This document shows positions 51,943-62,439 of a stretch of 64,000 nucleotides of DNA, in pieces. This DNA comes from Bacteroidota bacterium. GTDB lineage: Bacteria > Bacteroidota > Ignavibacteria > UBA10030 > UBA8401. The stretch lies in assembly GCA_035506275.1 (NCBI GenBank), contig DATJPT010000008.1, forward strand, positions 1 to 64,000, read 5' to 3'. The notes below the pieces were generated by a model, which saw only the letters and a list, made by a program, of their open reading frames with translations, ran no database searches and had not been told where the DNA came from. Position numbers and translations under genes: made by a program. Numbering within the stretch: position 1 is the stretch's first letter; every line of letters starts with the position of its first letter.

Positions 51943-53241
51943 TTATGGTGTCAGCCGATAGATCATTCGTGCAAACGGAATAGTCTCGCGAACATGGTCC
52001 AGGCCGCAGATCCATGAGACGGTCCGCTCCACGCCGAGGCCGAATCCGGCGTGCGGCACCGAACCGAAGCGGCGTAAATCAAGATACCACTCAAATGCCG
52101 ATTGCGGGAGATTGTGCTCTTTTAAGCGCGCAAGCAGCGTATCGTAATCGTCCTCGCGCTGGCTGCCGCCGATAATCTCGCCGTATCCCTCCGGCGCAAG
52201 CACATCGACAGCGAGCGCGAGCTTGTCGTTTTTGGGGTCGCGCTTCATATAGAACGCCTTCACCTGCGACGGATATCGATGCACCATCACCGGACGGTCG
52301 AACTGCTCGGAAATCACTGTTTCATCAGTCCCCCCGAGGTCGTTTCCCCATTCAAACGGAACTCCTTTTTTATGAATGATCTCGACTGCTTCATCATACG
52401 TGATACGCGGCAGCGGGCGTTTTACATTTTCCAAGAACTTCGTGTTGCGCTCGAGGGTTTTCAATTCGGGCATACGGTTCTTCAACACGTTCGTCACGAT
52501 ATGTTCGAGGAATTCCTCAGCCAAATCCATATCATCATCCAGATCGTTGAAGGCGACCTCCGGCTCGACCATCCAGAATTCTGTCAGATGGCGGCGGGTT
52601 TTCGATTTCTCCGCCCGGAAGGTCGGGCCAAAGACGTAGACTTTCCCGAAGGACATGGCGCCGGCTTCGCCGTACAATTGACCCGATTGGGTCAGGTACG
52701 CTTTGCCTAGATCGAAATAGTTGGTCTCGAAAAGAGTGCTTGTCCCTTCGCAGGCGGCCGGGGTGAAAATCGGAGCGTCCAGAAGAAGGAATCCTCGCCC
52801 GTCGAAAAATTCTCGTATCGAACGAATGATCTCGTGGCGAACACGCAGGATGGCATGCTGGCGTTCGGAACGAAGCCAGAGATGGCGGCGGTCCATGAGA
52901 AACTCGACGCCATGTTCTTTGGGGGTGATGGGATATTCCTTCGCCACGGAAATTATGTCCAGGCCGGCGAGGTCCATTTCATATCCCCCCGGCGCACGGT
53001 CTTCTTTGCGAATTTTCCCCGTCACGCGAAGGGACGTTTCCTGGGTCAATTCATCAAACCGACTAAAGATATCTTCGCTTACGTTCGCTTTCACGATCAC
53101 AGCTTGCATCAATCCGGTGCCATCGCGAATGACGATGAAGCGTATTTTCCCGCTTGAACGTTTGTTATAGACCCAACCCGAGATGGTAACTGTTTCACCG
53201 ACGCATCGAGCAAGATCTTCAATATATATTCGAGTACCCAT
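51943..53241 (-). CDS. asnS: Asparaginyl-tRNA synthetase
   Basis: About 432 residues from ATG at 53241; the frame to 53295 adds a non-conserved leader. An N-terminal OB-fold anticodon domain (about 1-100; [17 protein letters not shown]) precedes a class II core with motif 2 [21 protein letters not shown] and motif 3 [15 protein letters not shown]. Residues around YPITPKEHG agree with AsnRS rather than AspRS. It charges tRNA-Asn directly. Confidence 0.95.
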   Translation of the reverse strand: MGTRIYIEDLARCVGETVTISGWVYNKRSSGKIRFIVIRDGTGLMQAVIVKANVSEDIFSRFDELTQETSLRVTGKIRKEDRAPGGYEMDLAGLDIISVAKEYPITPKEHGVEFLMDRRHLWLRSERQHAILRVRHEIIRSIREFFDGRGFLLLDAPIFTPAACEGTSTLFETNYFDLGKAYLTQSGQLYGEAGAMSFGKVYVFGPTFRAEKSKTRRHLTEFWMVEPEVAFNDLDDDMDLAEEFLEHIVTNVLKNRMPELKTLERNTKFLENVKRPLPRITYDEAVEIIHKKGVPFEWGNDLGGTDETVISEQFDRPVMVHRYPSQVKAFYMKRDPKNDKLALAVDVLAPEGYGEIIGGSQREDDYDTLLARLKEHNLPQSAFEWYLDLRRFGSVPHAGFGLGVERTVSWICGLDHVRETIPFARMIYRLTP

Positions 53242-53308
53242 GTAAAGCCGAATCCTTTCAAAAAATAACGCCAATATACAAAACTTAAGAGACATCTACA
53301 AACACGAA

Positions 53309-53328
53309 ATCCCGCAGCGACGCGGGAT
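53309..53328. terminator. Hairpin between nadA and asnS
   Basis: ATCCCGC (53309-53315) pairs with GCGGGAT (53322-53328). It lies after the nadA stop and before the asnS start on the minus strand. Only a short T run follows in either direction, so termination may be partial. Confidence 0.55.
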
Positions 53329-53375
53329 CTCTTTTGCTCCTTATTGCGTACAACTCGTTATCAACTCTCTACTCT

Positions 53376-54341
53376 CTAGCTCATCGCGAGCATCCTTTGA
53401 ATCGGCACCAGTGCCTGCTGCAAGAGGTCCGGAGTCATCGTTATCTCCGGCGATCTGTTCTTCATGCAGAGATAGAGCTTTTCCATCGTGTTCCGTTTCA
53501 TATGCGGGCATTCGTTGCAGGCACAATTAGCATCGGGGGGAGCGGGAATGAATTCCTTCTCAGACGCGCTCCGCTGCATTTGATGGATGATCCCGACCTC
53601 CGTGGCGACGATGAATTTCTTAGCCGGGTTCGACTGGACGAATTTCAACAAGGCACTCGTCGAACCGATGAAATCGGCGCGCGACAGAAGAGATTCTTCG
53701 CATTCAGGATGAGCAATCAGTTTTGCGTCTGGATGCTCCATTTGCAAACCGATGATCTTGCGCTCGCTGAAAGTCTCATGTACGATGCAGCTTCCATTCC
53801 ACAGGAGCATCTGCCTCCCTGTTTTCTTTGCAAGATATGCGCCGAGGTTCTTATCGGGCGAAAAAAGGATCGGCTTATCTATTGGAATCTGGTTAATGAT
53901 CTTTTCAGCGCTGCTTGACGTGCAGATGATATCGCTGAGCGCCTTGACCTCAGCCGAACAATTGATATAGGTGACCGCGACATGGTCCGAATGCATCTCT
54001 CGAAAACGCCTGAAATCGGCCGCCGGACAGCCTTCTGCTAGAGAACAGCCGGCCTCAAGGTCCGGAAGCAGCACCAATTTATGGGGGTTAAGAATTTTTG
54101 CAGTTTCGGCCATAAAATGCACGCCTGCGAAGACGATGACGTCGGCGTCAGTTTCTGCCGCGCGCCGGGCCAGCTCCAGGCTGTCGCCGACATAGTCCGC
54201 GAGGTCCTGGATCTCCGATTCCTGGTAATAATGCGCAAGAAGAACCGCGTTCAGATCCTTCTTCAGGCGAAGGATCTCCGATTCGAGGTTGAGAGGAATC
54301 TCTGTCCTTGGTGACGCATTATGTTCTAAAGCTGCGATCAT
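53376..54341 (-). CDS. nadA: Quinolinate synthase A
   Basis: 321 residues. [21 protein letters not shown] at the N-terminus and the cysteine positions in [20 protein letters not shown] and CACNECPHM provide the three [4Fe-4S] ligands. It condenses iminoaspartate with dihydroxyacetone phosphate in NAD synthesis. nadB and nadC are not in the window. It follows the GT9 gene by 34 bases on the same strand. Confidence 0.96.
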   Translation of the reverse strand: MIAALEHNASPRTEIPLNLESEILRLKKDLNAVLLAHYYQESEIQDLADYVGDSLELARRAAETDADVIVFAGVHFMAETAKILNPHKLVLLPDLEAGCSLAEGCPAADFRRFREMHSDHVAVTYINCSAEVKALSDIICTSSSAEKIINQIPIDKPILFSPDKNLGAYLAKKTGRQMLLWNGSCIVHETFSERKIIGLQMEHPDAKLIAHPECEESLLSRADFIGSTSALLKFVQSNPAKKFIVATEVGIIHQMQRSASEKEFIPAPPDANCACNECPHMKRNTMEKLYLCMKNRSPEITMTPDLLQQALVPIQRMLAMS

Positions 54342-54375
54342 TTCCTATGAAACTTAACAATCGTTTGGAGTACAA

Positions 54376-55488
54376 TCAAACCAAAGACTTTCCGGCATAT
54401 TTATTCATCGCTAAGATCACAGCCTCCTTCACCTGTTCGACGGTGATCGACGTGATCAGCGCGTCATCGGCCCTGACGGCAATATGGCGCGGATGCGGCG
54501 GCTTCCATATTGAAGGATCGCTCAGCGAATGAAAGGAGATCGTTGGTACACGCTGCGACGCGGCAATATGCAGCGTCCCGGTGTCGTTGCACATGAGCAA
54601 ATTCAAATGCCGTAAAAAGGCCGCCATGATCCGCAACGGCATGACCGGCGCCGAATGAACGTTGTGATGCAGCGATGATTCGATGATTCTTTTGCGGTCA
54701 ACTTCATTCGGGCTGACGATGAGAACCGCTTCCGCCCTGTACCTCTCGATCGTCCAATCAATCACCGCAGCCAATTTATCGAGCGGGAAGCACTTCGAAG
54801 GATTTAAGGCTCCAAAATGCACTCCAACAACAATTGCCTTGGGAGCGATTCCCAGTATTTGATAGACCCTTTCCGCTTCATACACTTCTGCATCTGTTAA
54901 AACAAGATCATACTCCAAATCGTTCTCATCCGCCCCAAGACCACGGACGATATCCAGATTGCGCTGGATTTCATGTTTTTGTCCTTGAGGGCGATGAACC
55001 TGGACGTTGTAAATCTTCTCCGGGATGGACGGATCGAGCTTCAGATGGTCAGGACCAACAATATATTTTGCCCCGCTCAGCAGGGCGATGAGGTCGGAAG
55101 AAAGCGAGCGGGAAATGGTGTTCAGGAGGATGACGCACTCGAACTTATTCCGCACCGATTTCCAGAATGAAACGAACTTACGAATATTCCATCGGCCTAA
55201 TTTTTCATAGAAGACGATCACTTCGTCCACGTATGGATTGTGTTCGATGACCGGAGCGGTGTATTCCCGGACGACCACGGCGATGAAGGCTTTTGGAAAC
55301 TTTCTGCGTAACGCACGAATTGCCGGCGTCGCAATCATCAAATCGCCAAGCTGGTCGTGCTGGCGGATGATCAGAATACGATTAAATGACTCGAGAGGAA
55401 GCTGCTGCGGGGAATATCGGATACCGGGACGAAATGAATTGACAAGGCGGAAGAGAGATCGTTTTAGAAATTGTTCAAGCGACTGCAT
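54376..55488 (-). CDS. GT9 glycosyltransferase
   Basis: 370 residues. The GT9 core starts at about residue 36 (FNRILIIRQHDQLGDLMIATPAIRAL), with donor motif LLMCNDTGTLHIAASQRVPTISF. The first 35 residues are basic and may sit at the membrane. It lies between DUF4834 and nadA in a long minus-strand run, away from the other glycan genes. It probably takes part in LPS-core-like assembly. Confidence 0.9.
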   Translation of the reverse strand: MQSLEQFLKRSLFRLVNSFRPGIRYSPQQLPLESFNRILIIRQHDQLGDLMIATPAIRALRRKFPKAFIAVVVREYTAPVIEHNPYVDEVIVFYEKLGRWNIRKFVSFWKSVRNKFECVILLNTISRSLSSDLIALLSGAKYIVGPDHLKLDPSIPEKIYNVQVHRPQGQKHEIQRNLDIVRGLGADENDLEYDLVLTDAEVYEAERVYQILGIAPKAIVVGVHFGALNPSKCFPLDKLAAVIDWTIERYRAEAVLIVSPNEVDRKRIIESSLHHNVHSAPVMPLRIMAAFLRHLNLLMCNDTGTLHIAASQRVPTISFHSLSDPSIWKPPHPRHIAVRADDALITSITVEQVKEAVILAMNKYAGKSLV

Positions 55489-55511
55489 CGAGCGAGATGA
55501 TGGTGGGTGAA

Positions 55512-55703
55512 TTACTTTTTATCTGTAATATCCTCGAAATCGGCATCCTGCACATTGTCAAACTGGTGGTGTGTCTCTTTCTCCCGGACGGTCGGTTCCT
55601 TCTTACGAGGCGGCTCGAAGAACGGGCGGACCACCTGCAGCAGTGCCCCGAGCATTTTGGCAAGGATATAAACGCACACAACCCAGATGATGAGCTCAAA
55701 CAT
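55512..55703 (-). CDS. DUF4834-like small membrane protein
   Basis: 63 residues: one N-terminal membrane helix (ELIIWVVCVYILAKMLGALLQVV) followed by a charged cytoplasmic tail rich in Lys, Glu and Asp. It matches the DUF4834 pattern known from Bacteroidota. It follows the dNK gene by 8 bases. Function unknown. Confidence 0.75.
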   Translation of the reverse strand: MFELIIWVVCVYILAKMLGALLQVVRPFFEPPRKKEPTVREKETHHQFDNVQDADFEDITDKK

Positions 55704-55711
55704 ACCGGCGC

Positions 55712-56371
55712 TTACACTTTCTTCGAGCGCGGATTATAGTATTCCACGGCTGCTCTGTTCGGGCGGAGAATTTCGTTGTAGAGTTCTTCAAAATCGGACT
55801 GGTCTCCGACAAAATCGATCTCAGTGGCATTAACGATCAAAAGCGGAGCGGTCTTATACCGGAAGAAAAAATAATTATACGCTTCGTTCAGATCTTTGAT
55901 GTAATCTTCCGAAATGTTCTCCTCTATCTTCCTGCCGCGGTCCTTAATATTTGACATCAGCCGATCGACGCTGGATTGAAGGTAGACGACCAAATCAGGG
56001 ACCGGGATATTTTTTTCGATCGAGCCGACCAGCGTCTCATACAATTTCAATTCATCGTCGCGCAGGTTCAGATACGCGAAGATCTTGTCCTTCTCGAAAA
56101 TGTAATCGGTCACCAGGACGTTCTGAAAGAGGTCGGCCTGAAACAACGCCTGCTGCTGCTTGTACCGGCTCAATAAAAAGAAAATCTGAGTCTGAAAGGC
56201 ATAGTGCACGGAGTCCTCATAAAAACGTTCGAGGAACGGATTCTCTTCAAACTGCTCAAGGACAAGGCGGCCGTTGAGGCGTTCGGAGATCTTTCGTGCG
56301 AGCGAGGTCTTTCCCGCCCCGATGACTCCTTCTATGGCGATATAGCGAACATCAGCGTGTCGAACCGGCAA
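55712..56371 (-). CDS. Deoxynucleoside kinase
   Basis: 219 residues. Walker A is IEGVIGAGKTS; EQFEENPFLERFYED holds the substrate-binding glutamate region, TDYIFEKDKIFA fits the DRS-like motif, and the lid NIKDRGRKIEENIS has the RGRxxE arginines. It salvages deoxynucleosides (dGK/dAK type in related genomes). It is only 3 bases after folK, in a run of folate, tRNA-synthetase and nucleotide genes. Confidence 0.93.
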   Translation of the reverse strand: MPVRHADVRYIAIEGVIGAGKTSLARKISERLNGRLVLEQFEENPFLERFYEDSVHYAFQTQIFFLLSRYKQQQALFQADLFQNVLVTDYIFEKDKIFAYLNLRDDELKLYETLVGSIEKNIPVPDLVVYLQSSVDRLMSNIKDRGRKIEENISEDYIKDLNEAYNYFFFRYKTAPLLIVNATEIDFVGDQSDFEELYNEILRPNRAAVEYYNPRSKKV

Positions 56372-56374
56372 TCC

Positions 56375-56896
56375 TTACTCCTGCAGTGCTGTAAAAAATG
56401 TTTGAGTCATTTCGGGGGACTTGCGCACGAGATTCGAGTCTTTACATTCGGCGATCAGCTCTTCAATCGTCTTGTGAGTTAACGGATGAACCGTGCTCGG
56501 CCCAATCTCGGCAAGAGGCTGAAGAACGAATCTGCGGTTCAGCATCTCCCTGTGGGGAATGACGATCGTCGGTGTATCAATCACGCGATCCCCGAACAAC
56601 AAAATATCGATATCGATTTCCCGCGGTCCCCAGCGGGCTCTCCCCACCCGGCCGATCGCCTTTTCTATGAACTTGATGTGTGCGTAAAGCTCTTCTGCGC
56701 CAATAGCTGTCTGCACGGCGACGGCCGCATTGAGAAAATCACTCTGATTCTTTATTCCAACGGGCTCTGTTTCATACACGCTTGAAACTTTTACCACTCT
56801 CGTCGCAGGAACCGACCGCAACTTGAGCACCGCATCACCAAGGAAACGGAGCCTGTCGCCGACATTTGAGCCGATTCCCAGAAACACATGTTCCAT
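56375..56896 (-). CDS. folK: HPPK, folate pathway pyrophosphokinase
   Basis: 173 residues. LGIGSNVGDRLRFL is the family N-terminus and GRVGRARWGPREIDIDILLFGD contains the catalytic Arg/Trp and metal-binding DxD. It transfers pyrophosphate to 6-hydroxymethyl-dihydropterin. folB lies 8 bases upstream, so the two are co-transcribed. Confidence 0.96.
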   Translation of the reverse strand: MEHVFLGIGSNVGDRLRFLGDAVLKLRSVPATRVVKVSSVYETEPVGIKNQSDFLNAAVAVQTAIGAEELYAHIKFIEKAIGRVGRARWGPREIDIDILLFGDRVIDTPTIVIPHREMLNRRFVLQPLAEIGPSTVHPLTHKTIEELIAECKDSNLVRKSPEMTQTFFTALQE

Positions 56897-56904
56897 GCGG
56901 GCCC

Positions 56905-57285
56905 CTATGGTCGTTCATCCCTGGAGGACTCTACCTCTACTTCCACGTGGTCGATGATCCCGTGCACCGCGGCCCCCGGTTTTCTGATACGGACGACGGT
57001 TTTGTGAACCGCCGGAAACTCGCTGAAAATCCCTTTCGCGATCGAATGCGCCAAAGCTTCTATGAGAAAGAATTTCTTTCCAACAACGGTCTGCTTCATG
57101 ACGGCATAGACTTTTTCATAGTTGACCGTCGCAAGCAGATCATCCTTTTCCTTTGCTTCCGAGAGGTCGCAGTAGAGTTCAACATCGACTTCGAACTTGC
57201 CCCCGAGATTTTGCTCGTCGGACATCACGCCGTGATAAGCATAAAAAACGGCGTTATGAAGACGAATGATATCCAGCTTTTTCAT
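56905..57285 (-). CDS. folB: Dihydroneopterin aldolase
   Basis: 126 residues. NAVFYAYHGVMSDEQNLGGKFEVDVEL is the conserved N-terminus with the substrate-binding Tyr and His, and the catalytic glutamate and lysine lie in EALAHSIAKGIF and VRIRKPGAAV. It makes 6-hydroxymethyl-dihydropterin, the substrate of the FolK enzyme downstream. It follows glnS by 13 bases. Confidence 0.95.
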   Translation of the reverse strand: MKKLDIIRLHNAVFYAYHGVMSDEQNLGGKFEVDVELYCDLSEAKEKDDLLATVNYEKVYAVMKQTVVGKKFFLIEALAHSIAKGIFSEFPAVHKTVVRIRKPGAAVHGIIDHVEVEVESSRDERP

Positions 57286-57298
57286 CGGCGTATGGTCG

Positions 57299-59011
57299 TC
57301 ACAATTTCTTTATCTTCTCCCATGTATCCCGCAGCGTCACGGCGCGGTTGAACACGAGCGCGTCCTTTTTCGAATCCGTATCAACACAGAAATAACCGAG
57401 CCGTTCAAACTGGAACCGGTCCTGAGGAGCAGACGAAGCGAGTCCGGGCTCAAGCTTGCACGATCTCAATACCTGCAGAGAATTCGGGTTAATAAATTGC
57501 TTCCACTTCTCCGCATCCGGATATTCTTCCAGGAACAGCCGGTCGTACAAACGGACCTCCGCTTCGATCGCATGTGGCGCCGAGACCCAATGAATGGTGC
57601 CTTTCACCTTTCTAGTGCTTTGCGCTGAACCGCTTTTTGTCTCCGCATCATACGTGCAACGCAATTCGGCGACCTCCCCCGTCTTCGGGTCCTTGATCAC
57701 TCCGGTGCACCTTATGATATAGGCGTAGCGGAGTCGAACTTCATTTCCCGGAGAAAGCCGGAAGAATTTTTTAGGAGGATTCTCTTGAAAGTCATCCCGT
57801 TCGATGTAAAGAATTTTGGAGAAGGGAATTTTCCTCGTTCCCATCGAGGCATCTTCAGGATTATTAACGGCCTCGAGCTCTTCGACGACGCCGTCGGGAT
57901 AGTTCTCGATCACCACTTTGAGAGGCCGAAGGACCGCCATCACGCGCAGAGCGTGCCTATTTAGATCGTCGCGAAGACAATCTTCCAGCCACAACGCATC
58001 CGATGTATTCTCCCGTCGCGCAACTCCGACACGCTCCGCGAATGCGCGTACCGACGCCGGCGTATATCCGCGCCGTCGAATTCCAGAGATCGTCGGCATT
58101 CGCGGATCGTCCCAGCCGTTGACGTGTCCTTCTTCGACCAGCTGCAAAAGTTTTCTCTTGCTCATGACGGTGTACGTCATGTTCAACCGCGCAAACTCGA
58201 TTTGCTGAGGATGATGAAGGTTCAACTCCTCAAGAAACCAATCGTACAACGGCCGGTGATTTTCAAACTCAAGGGTGCAAATTGAATGAGTGATCCCTTC
58301 GATAGAATCGCTTTGGCCGTGGGCCCAATCGTACATCGGATAAATACACCATGCATCCCCGGTGCGATGATGAGTAGCGAAAAGTATCCGGTACATGACG
58401 GGGTCACGGAGATTAATGTTCGGCGACGCCATGTCGATCTTGGCCCGAAGGGTTCTGGAGCCGTTCGGAAATTCTCCGTTGCGCATGCGTTTGAACAGAT
58501 CAAGATTTTCCTCGACCGTGCGATTGCGATACGGACTTTCTTTTCCCGGCTCGGTCAGCGTCCCTCGGTATTCGCGGATCTCGTCGGCGCTGAGGTCGCA
58601 GACATAGGCCTTCCCTTTTTGTATCAGCCGAACAGCGTATTCGTGGAGCTGTTCAAAATAATCGGAGGCATAAAATAATCTGTCTTCCCAATCGAAGCCG
58701 AGCCATCGGACATCTCTTTTGATCGATTCGACAAACTCTTGCTCCTCTTTTGCCGGATTCGTATCGTCGAACCGCAGGTTGCAGAAGCCGTTGTAATCTC
58801 TTGCCAGTCCGAAATTGAGGCAGATCGATTTTGCATGGCCGATGTGAAGATATCCGTTTGGCTCGGGGGGAAAACGGGTATGCACCTTCCCCCCGAATTT
58901 ATTGGTCTTCAGGTCGTCGTCGATGATGTCCCGGACAAAATTCCTCCGGTCAGGCATCTCTCCGTTGTCTTTTTGCTCTTTGATGTCTTTTTGTTTCTCA
59001 ATCATGGTCAT
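57299..59011 (-). CDS. glnS: Glutaminyl-tRNA synthetase
   Basis: 570 residues. The class I signature is [18 protein letters not shown], with MSKRKL as the KMSKS-type loop. The C-terminal half is the two-barrel anticodon-binding domain typical of GlnRS (about 340-570). The ATG overlaps the gltX stop by 4 bases (ATGA), so translation of the two synthetases is coupled. Confidence 0.96.
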   Translation of the reverse strand: MTMIEKQKDIKEQKDNGEMPDRRNFVRDIIDDDLKTNKFGGKVHTRFPPEPNGYLHIGHAKSICLNFGLARDYNGFCNLRFDDTNPAKEEQEFVESIKRDVRWLGFDWEDRLFYASDYFEQLHEYAVRLIQKGKAYVCDLSADEIREYRGTLTEPGKESPYRNRTVEENLDLFKRMRNGEFPNGSRTLRAKIDMASPNINLRDPVMYRILFATHHRTGDAWCIYPMYDWAHGQSDSIEGITHSICTLEFENHRPLYDWFLEELNLHHPQQIEFARLNMTYTVMSKRKLLQLVEEGHVNGWDDPRMPTISGIRRRGYTPASVRAFAERVGVARRENTSDALWLEDCLRDDLNRHALRVMAVLRPLKVVIENYPDGVVEELEAVNNPEDASMGTRKIPFSKILYIERDDFQENPPKKFFRLSPGNEVRLRYAYIIRCTGVIKDPKTGEVAELRCTYDAETKSGSAQSTRKVKGTIHWVSAPHAIEAEVRLYDRLFLEEYPDAEKWKQFINPNSLQVLRSCKLEPGLASSAPQDRFQFERLGYFCVDTDSKKDALVFNRAVTLRDTWEKIKKL

Positions 59012-60456
59012 TGTAATCTTTCAACCGCTGAATGAATTCTTGCCACGGTCTCTTCCTTGCCGAGGATGAAAAGAATATCAAACAAACCCGGACCAGAACC
59101 GACGCCGGAGACTGCGAGCCGAAGAGGATGAATCAGATCGCTATTGTCAACCTTCAAGAATTCCGCGGTTCGGTGGAGGGCGGCTTCAAAATCTTCTTTC
59201 TTTTGACTGTTTAGCGCGGAAAATTGGCCGGCAAGATCCTTCAGGTGAGCCGTTGACTCCTTCTTCCAACGTTTTTTGATAGTATCCTCATCATACTGGA
59301 TTGGGGCCCGGAAAAAGTACGGGCTCTTCTCAACGAAATCCTTCACGAATGTCACCCTCTCGCGCATCGCGTTGATGACGCGCATCAAATAAACATCGCC
59401 AAATTGCCGTTCATCGTAACCTGCAACCTTCAACTGTTCCCTCAGGTTCTGGATTAATTCTGCGTCCGGCTTCTTCCTGAGGTATTCAAAATTGAGCCAG
59501 TCAAGCTTTTCAATATTAAAGACAGCGCCGGAGTTCCCCACCCGTTCAAGCGAGAACTCCTTCGTCAACTCATCAAGCGTGAATAACTCCCGGTCGTCTC
59601 CCGGGTTCCAGCCAAGAAATGCAACAAAGTTAACGAGCGCTTCTCTGAAATATCCCTTTTGCCGGTAATCTTCAACTGCCACATCCCCCTGACGTTTGCT
59701 CAGTTTCGATTTGTCGGGATTAAGGAGCAGCGGCAAATGAGCGAACCGGGGCAGATCCCATCCAAAATGGTTGAATAATATCACATGCTTTGGCGTGCTC
59801 GAGAGCCATTCTTCGCCCCGGATCACGTGCGAGATCTTCATAAAATGATCGTCGACGACGACCGCCAAATGATACGTCGGATAACCATCCGATTTCAATA
59901 TCACCTGGTCGTCCAGCACCTTGTGTGAAATCGTGATGTCGCCGCGAATCATGTCTGTGAACGTCAGCTCACCGTCAAGCGGGACCTTCATCCGAATGAC
60001 ATGCGGTTCGCCCCGTTTCAATCTCTCGGAAATTTCCTGTTCGGAGAGATTCCTGCAGCGGCGATCGTATGATGTCGTCAACTTCGCGGCCGATTGTCTC
60101 TCCCGGACTTCCTTGAGCCTTTCGGGAGTGCAAAAACAAAAGTACGCTTTCTTTTCTATGACCAATTGGTTTGCGTACTTTTGATACAGGTTGATCCGCT
60201 GCGATTGGATGTACGGACCGTAGTCGCCTTCACGATCCGGTCCTTCGTCATATTCGATGCCGGCCCATCCAAGCGTATCGATAATATTTTGCACGGCCCC
60301 TTCGACTTTGCGCGATTGGTCGGTGTCTTCGATGCGAAGGACGAACGATCCCCCCTCCTTCTTCGCCAGCAAATAATTATAAAGCGCGGTTCGCAAACCT
60401 CCAACATGCAGGAATCCCGTTGGGCTCGGAGCAAACCGCGTTCGCAGGGCTTTCAT
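59008..60456 (-). CDS. gltX: Glutamyl-tRNA synthetase
   Basis: 482 residues. [21 protein letters not shown] contains the HIGH-type motif and KLSKRQ is the KMSKS-type loop; an alpha-helical bacterial anticodon domain follows. It is first in the minus-strand run gltX-glnS-folB-folK-dNK and is served by the promoter at 60479-60507. Confidence 0.96.
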   Translation of the reverse strand: MKALRTRFAPSPTGFLHVGGLRTALYNYLLAKKEGGSFVLRIEDTDQSRKVEGAVQNIIDTLGWAGIEYDEGPDREGDYGPYIQSQRINLYQKYANQLVIEKKAYFCFCTPERLKEVRERQSAAKLTTSYDRRCRNLSEQEISERLKRGEPHVIRMKVPLDGELTFTDMIRGDITISHKVLDDQVILKSDGYPTYHLAVVVDDHFMKISHVIRGEEWLSSTPKHVILFNHFGWDLPRFAHLPLLLNPDKSKLSKRQGDVAVEDYRQKGYFREALVNFVAFLGWNPGDDRELFTLDELTKEFSLERVGNSGAVFNIEKLDWLNFEYLRKKPDAELIQNLREQLKVAGYDERQFGDVYLMRVINAMRERVTFVKDFVEKSPYFFRAPIQYDEDTIKKRWKKESTAHLKDLAGQFSALNSQKKEDFEAALHRTAEFLKVDNSDLIHPLRLAVSGVGSGPGLFDILFILGKEETVARIHSAVERLQ

Positions 60457-60478
60457 GCGTCAAGTCTATGGAAGCAGC

Positions 60479-60507
60479 ACATTAACACTCGTCACCCAGT
60501 TCGTCAA
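60479..60507 (-). promoter_or_regulatory. Sigma-70-type promoter of gltX
   Basis: On the minus strand TTGACG (60507-60502), a 17-base spacer and TAATGT (60484-60479), 22 bases before the gltX ATG. Confidence 0.6.
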
Positions 60508-60585
60508 TAAATTGAACAGTGATTAAAAAGATAGCAAACTTTTGATGGGAACGCAACCGGAGGCCAAGCGTGCAAAATCGCGTCG

Positions 60586-62049
60586 TCACTCTTTTGATTT
60601 CGCCTGCTGCATAAGAAACGTCATCAACCGCGAGGCGGGCACGCGGGGACTGAACGAGGTATTGTCGCTGAGGTATGAAACAAATTTCCCCTCGCGATAC
60701 AGCGAAGGGGGGCTCGGACAACTCTTGTTGAACGGGCTAAACACTCCTTTTAACCCTCCGTATGGACAGTTCGGATTAAAAATACTGGTGGGAGAGCCCT
60801 CAAACCCGTATTGCCCCCATGGATTGACGATCGAGTGCGGATGGGAGGTATCAGCCCAGACCAAACCCAGATATGCACCGTCGGAGGCAATAATTCGGCA
60901 CCCGAGGAATTGAAAAAGATCCTCATTGATGCCATGAGTCTCCGACGTATCCGGCTGAACGTAATCTGCCTGGATACTCGAATCCGGAAACTCCGGGTTT
61001 GTCTCGGAGGAATATTTCTCGTACAAATACTTCTGGAGGGTCTTCGGCTCATTCACCTGGTCGAATACGATCCATTCTTTCTTGTTCCCTTTGCGGTCAT
61101 ATTTGTAGATGCTCTTGAAGGGGCGCTCTTTCTCAACACCCGATTCCTCAACAAGATCCCCCCGTTTGTTGTAGATATATGCAGCGCTATAGTTGACATG
61201 CCCGTCCCCGGAGTAATCCACCTCAGAAACCAAATTCCCTCTTCGGTCATACGTAAAGGTGGATCTCGCCTTCAGGCTGCTGTCCGGCTTATAGACATAC
61301 TCGCTCGATAAATTTCCGAGACTGTCATAGACAAAGGCAACCCTATCCGCCAAATTATAGACCGCCGAATCGACGTTATTAAAATCCCTTCCGTACTTGA
61401 TCATTTCGGTCATATTGCCGTCATCGTCATAGGCATAGGTGAAGCGGGAAATGCTGTTGAGCTGCTCGACGACATTGCCGGTTGAATCATACGTGAACAG
61501 GTCTTTCGAGAAAATTCTCCCGTCGGAAAGATATCCCCTGTTTTCAACCATATTGTTTTCACTGTCGTAAAAATAGACGCTTTTCCGGTCAACCGTTCCA
61601 TCCTGTTTGTACGCAACCGTCTCCTTCTTGTTTCCGGCTGAATCATAACGATAGATGATTTTGGTTTTCGCATCCCCCTTGGTCGTCGTCTCTTCGATTA
61701 GCTTCCCGCCCTCGTTGTACCGGTAATTCGTCTTTACAAGAACCGATCCGTCATTCGGATTGTAGACTGTTTCTTCGGTCTTATATCCGTCGGGGTTGTA
61801 CCTGGAGGAGGAGATTTCGAACCCTTTCTTATCGGGTTTCCCAAAACTGTACGTGTACTTCCACACCGACATCAAGAGAATGCCCGAGGCCTTTATTCGA
61901 TTGCGCTCTTTTTGCTCCTGACGCTCTTCCTTCAACTCCTCTTTTTTGCTTTTTTGGGATAGTCCACCATCGGCCCATCCTTCACGTGCAACGAGAAGAG
62001 CGGAGAGCATAAGAATGATGCTGGAATACAAGCGCGGCCGACTATTCAT
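60586..62049 (-). CDS. Secreted YD-repeat-like protein with C-terminal NPxGxYG domain
   Basis: 487 residues. A signal peptide (about 1-26, ending REGWA) and a highly charged segment (KKEELKEERQEQKER) lead into about 12 imperfect 20-25-residue repeats of the type YxYDSxGNxxExxxY (FTYDSTGNVVEQL, FVYDSLGNLSSEY, FTYDRRGNLVSEV), like RHS/YD repeats but without an RHS core. A separate C-terminal region (about 380-450) has GAYLGLV, SIVNPWGQYG and SIFNPNCPYG. I recognise this as a recurring domain of unknown function in bacteria. It is probably exported. Role unknown. Confidence 0.8.
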   Translation of the reverse strand: MNSRPRLYSSIILMLSALLVAREGWADGGLSQKSKKEELKEERQEQKERNRIKASGILLMSVWKYTYSFGKPDKKGFEISSSRYNPDGYKTEETVYNPNDGSVLVKTNYRYNEGGKLIEETTTKGDAKTKIIYRYDSAGNKKETVAYKQDGTVDRKSVYFYDSENNMVENRGYLSDGRIFSKDLFTYDSTGNVVEQLNSISRFTYAYDDDGNMTEMIKYGRDFNNVDSAVYNLADRVAFVYDSLGNLSSEYVYKPDSSLKARSTFTYDRRGNLVSEVDYSGDGHVNYSAAYIYNKRGDLVEESGVEKERPFKSIYKYDRKGNKKEWIVFDQVNEPKTLQKYLYEKYSSETNPEFPDSSIQADYVQPDTSETHGINEDLFQFLGCRIIASDGAYLGLVWADTSHPHSIVNPWGQYGFEGSPTSIFNPNCPYGGLKGVFSPFNKSCPSPPSLYREGKFVSYLSDNTSFSPRVPASRLMTFLMQQAKSKE

Positions 62050-62439
62050 CCAAACAATCGTGGATACTTAAAAAAGTCAAATGCGGGATAGAGTGTAATG
62101 AGAACTACCTATCACTGCCAAAATTGAGGCTGGCACTCAAGGTACTAACCAGATAGTTACGATTCAACCTTATTTTTCTCTGGGATTTTGGAGGGAGAAC
62201 AGATTCGAAGCCAACCAAGGGAACGTTTTCGGCCAGCGATAGAATTCAGGTCTCAACGATTATCGCTTTTTGCCGGAGTTTCTACAATCATCAATTACTT
62301 AGGGCGAAAGCCCGACAGAAGGAAATAGGCGAATTACGATGAAATAAAGCAATTTCGTTCTTCAGCTCGACGTTCATCACCGAGCTGACTGCCGCACCCC
62401 TTTTCCAATAAGCACGAATTGATCCGCCAATATCAGATA
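62050..62439. other. Intergenic 390 bases, nothing recognised
   Basis: No credible frame, tRNA, terminator or repeat was found. It must hold the promoter of the YD-repeat gene (minus strand), but no confident promoter can be picked out. Confidence 0.5.
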
